NCBI GenBank assembly: GCA_964445985.1
Contig: CAYUMU010000075.1
Coordinates: 1 to 31,814 of the forward strand
Direction: 5' to 3'
Source: CAYUMU01 sp964445985
Lineage (GTDB): Bacteria > Planctomycetota > Planctomycetia > Pirellulales > S012-138
Length of the DNA: 31,814 nt
Below are positions 7,036-15,983 of the stretch, piece by piece. A program made the translations under genes and the position numbers. The notes beneath the pieces were generated by a model that was not told the origin of the DNA, did no database searches, and saw nothing but the letters and a program-made list of their open reading frames with translations. Every line of letters begins with the position of its first letter. Within the stretch, counting starts at the first letter, position 1.

Positions 7036-10000
7036 ATGCGACGGTATTTTATGCCCACCCAGCGTCGCGGAGCTGTTCGATTTGGCTGTTTTCACGCTAT
7101 GGCCTGCCTGATGTGCTGCTGGGGCGGAACGGCAGGGCAAGCCGCTGAGCCATCGCCGCCGCCCACTCGGGTGGAGCTTATGCTCAACGAGGAGCTTTCG
7201 CGAACCGTGGCGTGGCCTGTGACGACGGGCGTTCCCTTCCCTCGTGGCAGCCTGGCGAGCGAAACCAACTGCCGCCTGGTCGACGACCGGGGCCGTGAAT
7301 GCCCCTTGCAAAGCCGCGTGGCCGCGACTTGGGACGCCGCCCAGACCAGCGTGCGGTGGCTGACGGTCGACTTCATCGCCTCGCCGGGCCGGCAGTATTT
7401 CTTGGAATTTGGCCCCGCCGTGCGCCGCGCATCGCTCCCCCAGCCCAATGATCGGGAGCAGCTCAAGATCGTAAAGACCGGCAACGCCGAGCAGCCTGAA
7501 AAGCTGAAGGTCGCTACAGGGCCGCTCGAGGTCGTGTTCTCCGCCTCGGGGGCCAGCGGACTGGAAACGATTGCCTTGGACATCGATGGCGATGGCCAGT
7601 TTGCCGCAAACGAGGTTGTGGCCCAAGGCCCGGCCGATGGCGAACATTATTACATCGATCAAGCAGGTCGGCGATTTTCCAGCAGCCTGGCTGCACCCTT
7701 GCCGCCGAAGAAAGGCCCGCCCCCGGCAAACGCCGCCACCGAGCCGCCGTCGCGGCAAATCATGGTGGAATCGCAAGGACCGGTGCGAACGGTCATCCGC
7801 GTCGACGGCAGCTACTGGTCGCCCGGCCAGGCAACCTTGGTTCGTTACCGCACGCGCTATCATTTCTTCGCCGGATCGGCGCTGGTCAAAGTAATCGATG
7901 AATTTCGCGTGGTGGGCTCGACGCGTGATGTGCGGTTTCGCGATATCGGCTTTGCCCTGCGGTTAGCTCCGCGGCAAGGCGACCGCTATCTGGCCACCGA
8001 CTCTACCACGTCGTCTGCCGCTCCGGTCCCCAGCAGCAGCGAAGAAATGCTGGACGCGCCGTTCGCAGCCAACCCGTCAGGCGCCAACTCGCTGGTGCCG
8101 GCGCCCCAGCCGGTTCGCATTCCCTGGAGCCCTGGCATGCAGGGCGTTTCGTCTTATCAGTCGGAATACCGGCATCTGGGCAATCGAGCCTACGAGGCCG
8201 GCGTCGTGGCGGAAGGCGACTTTGGATCTCGGCAAGTTGTGCAAACCGATCGGGCCGCCGCCTGGCTGCAAACGGTCGACGAGCGCGCCGCCGTCACCGG
8301 CTCGCTGCGCTGGTTCTGGCAGCAGTTCCCCAAAGAATGGGAGGCCACACCGGACCAGATGGTGCTGCATCTCTGGAGCCCTCGCGCGGGTGAACTCGAT
8401 TTCGGGGCCCCGGGTATTCAAGATTTCTTCGGCCCAGCCGGCGATCGCTACGTGCTCAATTGGTTTGGAATCTCAGGCACGCCCACCGCGCTATCCGACT
8501 TCTTCTATTACGCCTGCCGCGAGTTCATCGAAAACAACACGGCCGACGCCGCCGGCATTCGCAAACATCACGAGTTCTATCTGCACTTCGCGCCCCCCGG
8601 CAACGCGGCCGAGGGCGCCCAGCTGGCACGGCTGGCCGAGTGCCCTCCGCTGGCCTTGGCAAGCGGCGATTGGAATTGCAGCACCGGCGTGTTCGGCCCA
8701 CTGGTGGCTCGCGAACCCGCCAATAACTCGCAATCGCCAGGGAAAGAAGCCGACGATCCCAACCAACAGGATCCGAAATCTTGGAAAACGACGCCTACCC
8801 CGAGTGGTTCTCCATCGCAGGCGCCCTCGCGGCTTTCATCAGATGAGGCAACCGCCGAGCTGGCCCAGGGCGAAGCCGTGGTCGATCGTATCTTTCAGCT
8901 TGGCCGCTACGGCCAAGACACCTTTGGGGACTATGGCTGGTGGCTGTTCGGGGCAGGTCCGCATTACAGCTATCAGTGGGACGCCGCCGCCGGGCGTCAC
9001 TACGCCGATCCGCGGCGATTCGACTTCCACACCTACCAGAAAGAAACCCAGCTCTGGTGGTGCTACTTGCGCGGCGGCGAACGCAAGTTTTGGGATTGGT
9101 GCCTGCCGTCGGAGAATCACTGGACCGATATCGCCGTGAATCACATTCCGCTGCAATATGGCTGCGATTGGAAAGGGGGCGATCGGGCCGATTCGCGCCG
9201 CACGCTGCACTTCCGGCCGGGCGATTGGGCCATCGACAGCCCCGTGCATTACCTCCGGCACCACAACACGGCGGAAGCCTGGCTGCGCGGGGGAGCCCAG
9301 TTTTGGGCCTCGTACCATCGCACGCTCGAAACCACCACCCTCGCCTATTACTTAACCGGCGACGAGCGCTTCGCCGAAGTGATTGACTACTGGAAAGACT
9401 ACTTCACCCCGTTGGCCGGCAAAAACTCTCAGTCGCCCGACTTCACACCCTGGCATCAAGAACAGGCCTGGTTCGATCCCGGGGCAACGGTCACCATCAA
9501 CGGCCAAACGCGCCCCAAAACTTGGGCCGAAATGGTTCGCGACTACGCGCCCTTCTCTTCCGGGCTGCGCCATCAAATGACGCTGTGGTTCAATCTATCC
9601 ACGCTGTATGAACACACCTGGGACGAACAAGTGGGGCAAGTTGCCCGCGAATACGCGGATGCGTTTTTAACGCCAGCAGGCCCCAGCGGCGTCTGGCATT
9701 GCCAGGAGAACAACCTGCCGGCCAACGCGCCCACGCCCACCATGGCTCACTTCTGGAGCCCGGCGCTGTGGAAGTATGACCGCGCCACGGGCGATCCTCG
9801 CCTGAAGGAAATTTTGCCGAAGTACTTTTCCGCCTGCTACCTGGCCGACCCCTTCCGACTGAGTGGCGACGTCGGCGTCTATTCCAACCTGCATGGCGGC
9901 TATGGCTACTACTTCACCGGCGATCCCCGCTACGTGCGGTGGTCGCTCGATGAATTGCAAAACCTATCGAAGCACGCCGCCCCGCTGGCTAAGCCTGAGG

Positions 10001-11541
10001 ATCTGAATCGGCGGATTTATAACCCCTACGCCACCATCGAATCGCTGGCCGGCGTGCCTCGTTTGCTATGGGCCGTGCAGGCAGCGCAACGAAAGGGGGA
10101 AGCCATTCCCCCCTCGCCTCCCCTGCCACCGCAGCGCACCGTGCTGGCACTTCACAAACAGGCCGGCCAACCACTCGAGTGCGACCTGTGGGGGTTTGAC
10201 CAAGAGCTCACGTGGCTCAACCCAGCGGGCCAGCCCGTCACCAACGTCAGCGTGACCACGTCGCAGCATTACTCGCCCGTGCAACCGTTCGATCGCGTGT
10301 TGCCGCGGTTTGAAGTCTATGCCCATCACGCCGTGATTCCGGCCGCTGCGCCGGCTGGCTGGTATTTGCTCGTTCCGCGGTTGGAGATGGGCGTATTGGC
10401 CACGAATAGCGATCGGCCACCGCTGTGCCATGCAGGCAGGCCCATTCAGTTGGCGGGCGGGGCTTCTTGCTGGCTGGCGGCAACCTCACCCTCCCACGAC
10501 ATGCCGCTAAGTTTGCGTTCGGCGGCAGCCCGCGAATTGAGAGTGACCTCGCTGGAGGGCACTCCCCTGCCCTTCGAATTGAACTTGAAAGCTCCGCGCA
10601 GCGAACTGATTTTGAACAGCACGGCGGTCGACTCCAGCGCGCCAGCTTCGTTGGACACTCGTTCGAGCCAAATCATTTGCATCACCAACGCCGGCAACAG
10701 AAGTGCCTGGTTCCAAGTGGAAGACGTCTCGGATCAAGAACGCTGGGTGGCATTCACGCCCGGTGCCCTCTCACAGCCTGCCAAAGAAAGCACCTTCCCC
10801 AGCGGCCCGGCCGTCGCCACAGCGCTCCAGCGTTTAACGCCCCCCATTGCCTTCGATGCCGAGCAAACACTGGTGGCCGGCCGCTTTGGTCAGGCGGCGT
10901 TGGTTGTGCCGGGCCGCAAACTGGTTCTGCCCGATCATCTGCCAGGCACGGCGTCACCCCAAGAGGAGCCTGCCGAGGAGACGCAACTCTTCGACCTCCG
11001 CGAAGGCACGCTGGAATTCTTTGTCAAGAAACTCTGGGACGACCGCCTTGATCTCGTCCGCCCTGCCCCCTTCCTCAACAATGGGCTGATCAGCAGCACC
11101 ACGCCCACCATGTTGCCGCTGGGAGAATGGGCGCACGTGGCCGTGGTGTGGCGGCCTTACAACCGCGATCCCGAGCAAACCTGCATGCATGTCTACATCG
11201 ATGGGCTTGACCGCGGCAGTTATCGCAGCACCTGGTGGGAAGGTTACAGCAATCGCCCTCACCGCATGCCCTCCAAGGGAACCTGGCTCAAGGGGTTGGT
11301 CAGCCAGGCCACGGGGGGCGGGGCCTTCGCGCTCGACGACGTGCGGCTTTCGACCACCGCTCGCTATACCGATCGAACGGTGAAGTTCGGCAACCGGCAG
11401 ACCGTGAACCCCTTCCGCTTCACGCCACCTCACGAGCCATTGCCGGCCGACAAAGATACCGCTTTGCTGTTTCGTTTCGATGGCAACCTCAACTCCGAAC
11501 AGGGCGCGCCGCAACCACTGTCGGCCCGCTGGGAAAAGTAA
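7036..11541 (+). CDS. Large secreted PcRGLX/YetA-like (polysaccharide lyase 26-like) protein
   Basis: Exported protein of 1501 residues, probably acting on a plant- or algal-type polysaccharide. Residues 1-36 form a signal peptide ending GQA-AEP. Residues about 45-130 resemble the N-terminal RIFT-barrel domain of PcRGLX/YetA-like proteins: VTTGVPFPRGSL at 62-73, then a plain L-x-D-x-x-G-x-x-x-P-L-Q segment and SVRWLTVDF. Residues about 630-1010 are rich in Trp, Tyr and His (GDYGWWLFG, ENHWTDIAVNHIPLQYG, PVHYLRHHNTAEAW), as in alpha/alpha-barrel lyases. Residues about 1310-1480 look like a concanavalin/LamG fold (EGTLEFF, GEWAHVAVVW, YIDG, FALDDVRLS). Exo-rhamnogalacturonan lyase (PL26) is the best-known relative; activity here is inferred. 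The start at 7036 could instead be the ATG at 7051. No transporter or other carbohydrate enzyme gene is adjacent. Confidence 0.75.
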   Translation: MRRYFMPTQRRGAVRFGCFHAMACLMCCWGGTAGQAAEPSPPPTRVELMLNEELSRTVAWPVTTGVPFPRGSLASETNCRLVDDRGRECPLQSRVAATWDAAQTSVRWLTVDFIASPGRQYFLEFGPAVRRASLPQPNDREQLKIVKTGNAEQPEKLKVATGPLEVVFSASGASGLETIALDIDGDGQFAANEVVAQGPADGEHYYIDQAGRRFSSSLAAPLPPKKGPPPANAATEPPSRQIMVESQGPVRTVIRVDGSYWSPGQATLVRYRTRYHFFAGSALVKVIDEFRVVGSTRDVRFRDIGFALRLAPRQGDRYLATDSTTSSAAPVPSSSEEMLDAPFAANPSGANSLVPAPQPVRIPWSPGMQGVSSYQSEYRHLGNRAYEAGVVAEGDFGSRQVVQTDRAAAWLQTVDERAAVTGSLRWFWQQFPKEWEATPDQMVLHLWSPRAGELDFGAPGIQDFFGPAGDRYVLNWFGISGTPTALSDFFYYACREFIENNTADAAGIRKHHEFYLHFAPPGNAAEGAQLARLAECPPLALASGDWNCSTGVFGPLVAREPANNSQSPGKEADDPNQQDPKSWKTTPTPSGSPSQAPSRLSSDEATAELAQGEAVVDRIFQLGRYGQDTFGDYGWWLFGAGPHYSYQWDAAAGRHYADPRRFDFHTYQKETQLWWCYLRGGERKFWDWCLPSENHWTDIAVNHIPLQYGCDWKGGDRADSRRTLHFRPGDWAIDSPVHYLRHHNTAEAWLRGGAQFWASYHRTLETTTLAYYLTGDERFAEVIDYWKDYFTPLAGKNSQSPDFTPWHQEQAWFDPGATVTINGQTRPKTWAEMVRDYAPFSSGLRHQMTLWFNLSTLYEHTWDEQVGQVAREYADAFLTPAGPSGVWHCQENNLPANAPTPTMAHFWSPALWKYDRATGDPRLKEILPKYFSACYLADPFRLSGDVGVYSNLHGGYGYYFTGDPRYVRWSLDELQNLSKHAAPLAKPEDLNRRIYNPYATIESLAGVPRLLWAVQAAQRKGEAIPPSPPLPPQRTVLALHKQAGQPLECDLWGFDQELTWLNPAGQPVTNVSVTTSQHYSPVQPFDRVLPRFEVYAHHAVIPAAAPAGWYLLVPRLEMGVLATNSDRPPLCHAGRPIQLAGGASCWLAATSPSHDMPLSLRSAAARELRVTSLEGTPLPFELNLKAPRSELILNSTAVDSSAPASLDTRSSQIICITNAGNRSAWFQVEDVSDQERWVAFTPGALSQPAKESTFPSGPAVATALQRLTPPIAFDAEQTLVAGRFGQAALVVPGRKLVLPDHLPGTASPQEEPAEETQLFDLREGTLEFFVKKLWDDRLDLVRPAPFLNNGLISSTTPTMLPLGEWAHVAVVWRPYNRDPEQTCMHVYIDGLDRGSYRSTWWEGYSNRPHRMPSKGTWLKGLVSQATGGGAFALDDVRLSTTARYTDRTVKFGNRQTVNPFRFTPPHEPLPADKDTALLFRFDGNLNSEQGAPQPLSARWEK

Positions 11542-11679
11542 GTCGGTGCAAGCGCGTCGTTCCCGCGAAGAACCTGCCCCCGTGCAGACGGGGGGCCTGC
11601 CCTCGTGAAGACGGGGGCGGGAATCCAGTTGCGGCGGAATGTGCGCTGCAATCAGCACCGGCTTGGATCGGAAACTCCC
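11542..11679. other. Convergent spacer filled by repeat R3
   Basis: The gap between the convergent genes ending at 11541 and 11680 consists mostly of the composite repeat at 11556-11636. No conventional terminator with a U-tract is seen, so the repeat palindrome is the only candidate structure for ending either transcript. Confidence 0.6.
11556..11636 (+). repeat. Dispersed palindromic repeat R3 (composite)
   Basis: The unit begins GTCGTTCCCGCGAAGAACC and ends GGCGGGAATCCAGTTGCGG. Its reverse complement matches the long unit and the GCAACTGGATTCCCGC flank of R1 (2642-2732), including a GGGGGCAGGTTCTTC-type core. Inside are two related segments, CCCCCGTGCAGACGGGG and CCCTCGTGAAGACGGGG, each a small hairpin. 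Confidence 0.8.
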
Positions 11680-13155
11680 TCAAGTCTGCTGATAGGTGAC
11701 AGCGGCCACGCGACAATCCCCGCAGTGGAACGCGTAGTAAATGCCTTCCTCCCCCAGTGGCCCGTTGTCATGTTGGGCCAGGAACGTCATCCATCGCCCG
11801 CACTCGATACACCGTGGAAATTCATCGTCCTGAAGCCACATGGGGATTCCGCCGATGGTCGATGCGTCGTTCAGCTCGAACGGCTCTGTGCAGGCAAAGG
11901 CAGGAAAACGAGTCGCTTCCATCGTCCGGCGGCAGGGTTCCGGGCTGCCGTCGTAGGCAAACGCATTCGGCTCCATCGGTGATAGCCATTCCGCCTCGCC
12001 GTCGGGAGTGTATCGCGTGAAGACCGTTCCGTAGCAAGCGCAGTGGAGGCAACAGAGGATACGTCGCGGAGCATCGGCAAAGGCGGCGAAAGAGCCAATC
12101 TTGTCGACGCGGGTGAAATCAAATAGCCAGGCTTGGGGACCACCGCACGAAGGACATGGGTCACTCAGCGATTTTCGGCAGACCACATCCGTGGCCGTCG
12201 CTGAATCACGTGGCCCCACCAACCGGAAGCAATCCGCGTAGACGAGATCATGACGGTCGCCGGCTTCGTCAAGACACCACCCAGCCAACAGCAAGGAATC
12301 CTCGGGAGGCGCGTGAAGCAATGCGGCCCAAGGGGGGCTTTCCTGAGACCAACGTCGGAATGCCCGGAGCGCAGCGTCTGTTCGCGTCCAAGCCAGTGCC
12401 AGCAGCAGGAGGTTGAGCGCCCCCTGTTCCGGGCTGTTGTCAATCCGTTCTACCAATCGACTCGCGGCAGCTTCACTGGCCTCGCGGTACAGGCTGGAGG
12501 GCCAGAAAATGCCTCTCGTTATCAGGGCATCACAGGTGGCCTCGCTCAATCCGTTATCGCGGTAACAAGCCAAGTGTTGAAGCAGGCGAGTTCCTACATC
12601 GACACACGGCTCTACGGTCGCATCGATGCACCGCATGGCTTCGGCCTCCAGTTGTTCTGCCTGGATGGGGCTCAGTTCGCGGAACTGAGACAACTTTTCC
12701 CCATCGCTGCCCGTGGAAAGTCGTTCGCACCTGTCCGCCAATTCGACGACTGCCTGCTGGGTGTCGGCGGCCAAATTTGAGCAGAAGAAGCGACCGATCG
12801 CCAAAGCTTCGGCCAGTCGGCGAACCTGTCCCTCGGCCTCGCGCTGCCGGCGGGCAGAGAATCCTCCTCGATTCTCTTCCAGGACCATGAGCGGTGGAAT
12901 GATTCCGCGCTGCAGTCCCGGGGCGGTCAACCCCCAGCGGAGCAGGAAGCTGTCATCCTCAGCGTCTCCCGTGTCCGCCAGATGTTTTCGTAAGATGTTG
13001 ACGAATTCCGGCACGCCCGGGGCGTCTTCGGCAGGCACCCAGTTGTTGCCGATGGCGTGGACGGCAGCCGCCAGATTCCCTCGGTACGATCGAAGCCCAT
13101 CGGCCGCATGCCACTGAATGAGACGAGCGACGGGATCGCTGGCATGTTCAGCCAT
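11680..13155 (-). CDS. Double zinc-ribbon protein with DUF1963-like C-terminus
   Basis: Cytoplasmic protein of 491 residues with no signal peptide. The N-terminal two thirds look all-helical and HEAT-like (repeated Leu/Ala-rich helices, for example LLLLALAWTRTDAALRAF). Two four-cysteine sites follow: C334/C337 with C369/C372, and C449/C452 with C478/C481. The segment GGIPMWLQDDEFPRCIECG, then MTFLAQHD, and YYAFHCGDC at the end resembles the C-terminal part of DUF1963/YwqG-type proteins, where GG-x-P-x-W-(I/L)-Q, a CxxC and a late C-x-x-C recur. The biochemical function is unknown; zinc binding is inferred from cysteine spacing. The start at 13155 is the first ATG giving the full helical domain. 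It is convergent with the lyase-like gene and divergent from the NHLRC2-like gene. Confidence 0.75.
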   Translation of the reverse strand: MAEHASDPVARLIQWHAADGLRSYRGNLAAAVHAIGNNWVPAEDAPGVPEFVNILRKHLADTGDAEDDSFLLRWGLTAPGLQRGIIPPLMVLEENRGGFSARRQREAEGQVRRLAEALAIGRFFCSNLAADTQQAVVELADRCERLSTGSDGEKLSQFRELSPIQAEQLEAEAMRCIDATVEPCVDVGTRLLQHLACYRDNGLSEATCDALITRGIFWPSSLYREASEAAASRLVERIDNSPEQGALNLLLLALAWTRTDAALRAFRRWSQESPPWAALLHAPPEDSLLLAGWCLDEAGDRHDLVYADCFRLVGPRDSATATDVVCRKSLSDPCPSCGGPQAWLFDFTRVDKIGSFAAFADAPRRILCCLHCACYGTVFTRYTPDGEAEWLSPMEPNAFAYDGSPEPCRRTMEATRFPAFACTEPFELNDASTIGGIPMWLQDDEFPRCIECGRWMTFLAQHDNGPLGEEGIYYAFHCGDCRVAAVTYQQT

Positions 13156-13733
13156 GGCACGTTCCGGGGTTTTCTATAATTGACCAAACCGCGAGGGCGA
13201 AAGGATGCAGTCGATTCGTCATTCTAAAGCCGCGCTGCGCAGGCCAACAGATTCTGGCCGATAATCTTGCCTCTCCCGCCAGACAGCAGGCCCGTCGCTC
13301 ACTCGCAGCCAGACGGCCCACTGGGATCAGCCCGCCGCTCGGTTTCGCTGTTCTCGGGGGGGCCGATCGGTTACCATGTGCGTAGAACTAAGCGAAGCCC
13401 GTTGCGGCTCGGCTTTCACCCGCGAACCTCGTTGGGTGCAACATTGCTAAGGATCGAGGATTAAATAACGTCCCTACATAACATCCCTACCTATTCGTCA
13501 TTCCCGCGAAGGCGGGAATCCAGGCGCAGCGGAGAAATGATCATATTGGCAAACGATGCTCGCAAACCTTGGGATGTTGTTTTATCCCGAATCCTAAGTT
13601 TAAGCGAGTCCCCGCAATCCTTAGGGGATATTGCCTTTAACCTTCGCCGCTCGCCCGGCCTGCATTAAACATCCACACTCAGGGCTCACCCGCCCTGCCA
13701 TCCACCCGATTCGACTGAACAGGGAACCCCATC
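13156..13733. other. Divergent intergenic region
   Basis: This 578-base gap separates the zinc-ribbon gene (minus) from the NHLRC2-like gene (plus). It contains repeat R4 (13496-13532). Two near-identical short phrases, ACGTCCCTAC (13468-13477) and AACATCCCTAC (13480-13490), lie just before R4. The stretch after R4 is AT-richer than its surroundings and probably contains the promoter of the downstream gene, but I could not fix the boxes. Confidence 0.5.
13496..13532 (+). repeat. Dispersed palindromic repeat R4 (dRS3-like)
   Basis: ATTCCCGC (13500-13507) pairs with GCGGGAAT (13512-13519), fitting ATTCCC-N8-GGGAAT. It is preceded by CGTC and followed by CCAGGCGCAGCGG. The same unit in inverted orientation is R1 unit 1 and R2. 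Confidence 0.85.
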
Positions 13734-15983
13734 ATGCCATTGTTCCGCTGTCGCCCCCAGCTTACCTCGGCGTGTGCGACTCGCTTCCGCGGCCCCGCCA
13801 GCCTGCTGTCGGCCCTGGCGTTCGTCGCCTGCCTGGGTTGTCAAGATGCTTCCCATGCAGCGCCCCCCGTCGCCAGCGATCAGGCCCAAGCAACCAGTCC
13901 CCAGTCCCCAGCCCCCAGCCCCCAGCCAGAATTCCCCGTGGCCGTTCAAAACAAAGATCCGTTCCCGCAAGCAGGCCCTGCCCCAGCCTTGCAGGGTGGC
14001 GTTGAGTGGCTGAACACGGCTGGCCCGCTCGATATCAAGGATCTCAAAGGCAAATTCGTGCTGCTCGATTTCTGGACGTATTGCTGCATCAACTGCATGC
14101 ACATTCTGCCCGAGTTGAAAAAGCTGGAGAAAGCTTATCCGAACGAGATCGTGGTGATCGGCGTTCACTCGGCCAAGTTCGACAACGAGAAAGACACCGA
14201 GAACATCCGCGAGGCCATCCAGCGTTACGAAATTGAACACCCGGTGGTCAACGACGCCAACCATGCCATTTGGAATCGCTACAACATCCAAAGCTGGCCC
14301 AGCCTGCGAATCATCGACCCCGAAGGCCGCCTGATCGCTGGCCACAGCGGCGAAATCCCCTTCGAAGCGCTCGATGAGTTCTTCAAAAAATTCATCCGCT
14401 ACTACGAACGGCAGGGCACGCTCGACCGCACGCCGCTCAGGTTCGCTCTCGAAACCGAAAAGCTCAAGCCCACGCCGCTCCGGTTCCCCGGCAAAGTGCT
14501 GGCCGATGGCGAGGGAGATCGGCTGTTCATTTCCGATAGCAACCACAACCGGATCGTGGTGACTCGGCTCGATGGCTCGCTGCTCGATGTGATTGGCAGC
14601 GGCGACATTGGCGCCAAAAACGGGGCGTACGATCAGGCCAGCTTCAACCACCCGCAGGGCGTGGCGGTCAAAGGCAATACGCTCTACGTGGCCGACACCG
14701 AAAACCATTTGATCCGCAAGGTGGACCTCTCCGCCAAGCAGGTGACCACGGTCGCCGGCACCGGCAAGCAAGGTCGCGGGCCGTGGCCAGGCATCAAGCA
14801 GGGCATCGCCGGGGCCACCATGCCCAAGCGGTTTGTCGACTCGCCCAAGAAAACCGGCCTGGCCAGCCCCTGGGCCTTGCTGATCCACGGCAACAATCTC
14901 TATATCGCCATGGCCGGCCCTCACCAAATTTGGAAGATGCCGCTCGACGAGTCCGAGCTTGGCATCTACGCCGGCAACGGCCGCGAAGACATTGTCGATG
15001 GCCTGCTCCTTCCCAGCCAGCCGTACGAGGCCGAAACGCAGGTCGATGGCGAGCTCGTCAGTTATTCATCGTTTGCCCAGCCCTCTGGCCTGGCCACCGA
15101 CGGCAAGTGGCTGTTCGTCGCCGATAGCGAAGGAAGCTCCATCCGCGCCGTGCCCCTCGACGGCAAAGGACGCGTGACAACGGTCCTCGGCACCGCGGGC
15201 CTCCCCCAGGCGCGGCTGTTCACCTTCGGCGACGTGGACGGCGACGCCAGCAAGGCCATGCTGCAACACTGCATCGGCGTGGCTTACGACAACAACAAGC
15301 TGTATGTCGCCGACACCTACAACAACAAGATCAAGCTGATCGACGACAAGACCAAGCTGATCACCACCTTTGCCGGCACCGGCAAACGCGGCAAGGGCGA
15401 CAGCCCTGCCGAGTTCGACGAACCGGCAGGCGTGTCCGTGGCCAACGGCAAGCTGTACGTGGCCGATACCAACAATCACGCCATTCGCGTCGTCGATTTG
15501 CAGACCAGGCAAGTCAGCACGCTGGCCATCCCCGGCCTGAAACCGCCCGCCCCGCCGCGGCCCGAAACCGGCGTCCCCAGCTTCCCCAACGCCAGCAATG
15601 AGCAGGCGCCGCTCGCCAAGCTCAAGCCAGCCAATGGCCAGGTGCAATTGGCCATTTCGCTCAATCTGCCCACCGGCTGGAAGCTCAACGACCAGGCCCC
15701 GATGGGCTACTACGTGCAACTGACAGGCGACTCCGGCCCGATCGATCGCAAAGTCGCTGGCACGCGCCAGAAACTGGCAGCCCCGGCCACGCAGTTCAAC
15801 GTGTCGCTGCCAGTGACCGCGAATACCGGCAAAGAAACGGTGAAGCTGGCCATAACCTACTACTATTGCCAGGAAGGACTCGAAGGCCTGTGCAAAGTCG
15901 GCACGGTCATCTGGTCGGTCCCCATCGAAGTGAGCGAGGCGGGAGCGGCCGAAGGCAAGCTGGACTACAGCATTAAGCCGTAG
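13734..15983 (+). CDS. Exported NHLRC2-like thioredoxin/NHL-repeat protein
   Basis: Exported protein of 749 residues with the three-part layout of NHLRC2-like proteins. A signal sequence covers about residues 1-43 with cysteines at 33 and 36 (VACLGCQDAS); a lipoprotein is possible, but neither cysteine has a perfect lipobox. A Pro/Ser/Gln linker follows. The thioredoxin-like domain spans about 85-235, with WTYCCINCMH at 114-123, the CCINC active-site motif of this family. A six-bladed NHL propeller follows at about 245-600, with repeated LYVADT-N-N-x-I-(R/K) strands. The C-terminal beta-sandwich covers about 625-749 and contains a CQEGLEGLC pair. Family members are linked to redox roles but the substrate is unknown. 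The start ATG at 13734 has AGGGA about 10 bases upstream. It appears monocistronic. Confidence 0.88.
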   Translation: MPLFRCRPQLTSACATRFRGPASLLSALAFVACLGCQDASHAAPPVASDQAQATSPQSPAPSPQPEFPVAVQNKDPFPQAGPAPALQGGVEWLNTAGPLDIKDLKGKFVLLDFWTYCCINCMHILPELKKLEKAYPNEIVVIGVHSAKFDNEKDTENIREAIQRYEIEHPVVNDANHAIWNRYNIQSWPSLRIIDPEGRLIAGHSGEIPFEALDEFFKKFIRYYERQGTLDRTPLRFALETEKLKPTPLRFPGKVLADGEGDRLFISDSNHNRIVVTRLDGSLLDVIGSGDIGAKNGAYDQASFNHPQGVAVKGNTLYVADTENHLIRKVDLSAKQVTTVAGTGKQGRGPWPGIKQGIAGATMPKRFVDSPKKTGLASPWALLIHGNNLYIAMAGPHQIWKMPLDESELGIYAGNGREDIVDGLLLPSQPYEAETQVDGELVSYSSFAQPSGLATDGKWLFVADSEGSSIRAVPLDGKGRVTTVLGTAGLPQARLFTFGDVDGDASKAMLQHCIGVAYDNNKLYVADTYNNKIKLIDDKTKLITTFAGTGKRGKGDSPAEFDEPAGVSVANGKLYVADTNNHAIRVVDLQTRQVSTLAIPGLKPPAPPRPETGVPSFPNASNEQAPLAKLKPANGQVQLAISLNLPTGWKLNDQAPMGYYVQLTGDSGPIDRKVAGTRQKLAAPATQFNVSLPVTANTGKETVKLAITYYYCQEGLEGLCKVGTVIWSVPIEVSEAGAAEGKLDYSIKP

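Noticed and set aside
13830..13843. Lipobox at VACLGC in the NHLRC2-like protein
   Set aside because: Neither cysteine has the usual Leu/Val/Ile at -3 with Gly/Ala/Ser at -1, so lipidation is mentioned only as a possibility.
13686..14927. Minus-strand ORF of 413 residues
   Set aside because: Lies opposite the thioredoxin and first NHL repeats of the NHLRC2-like gene. No domain is recognisable.
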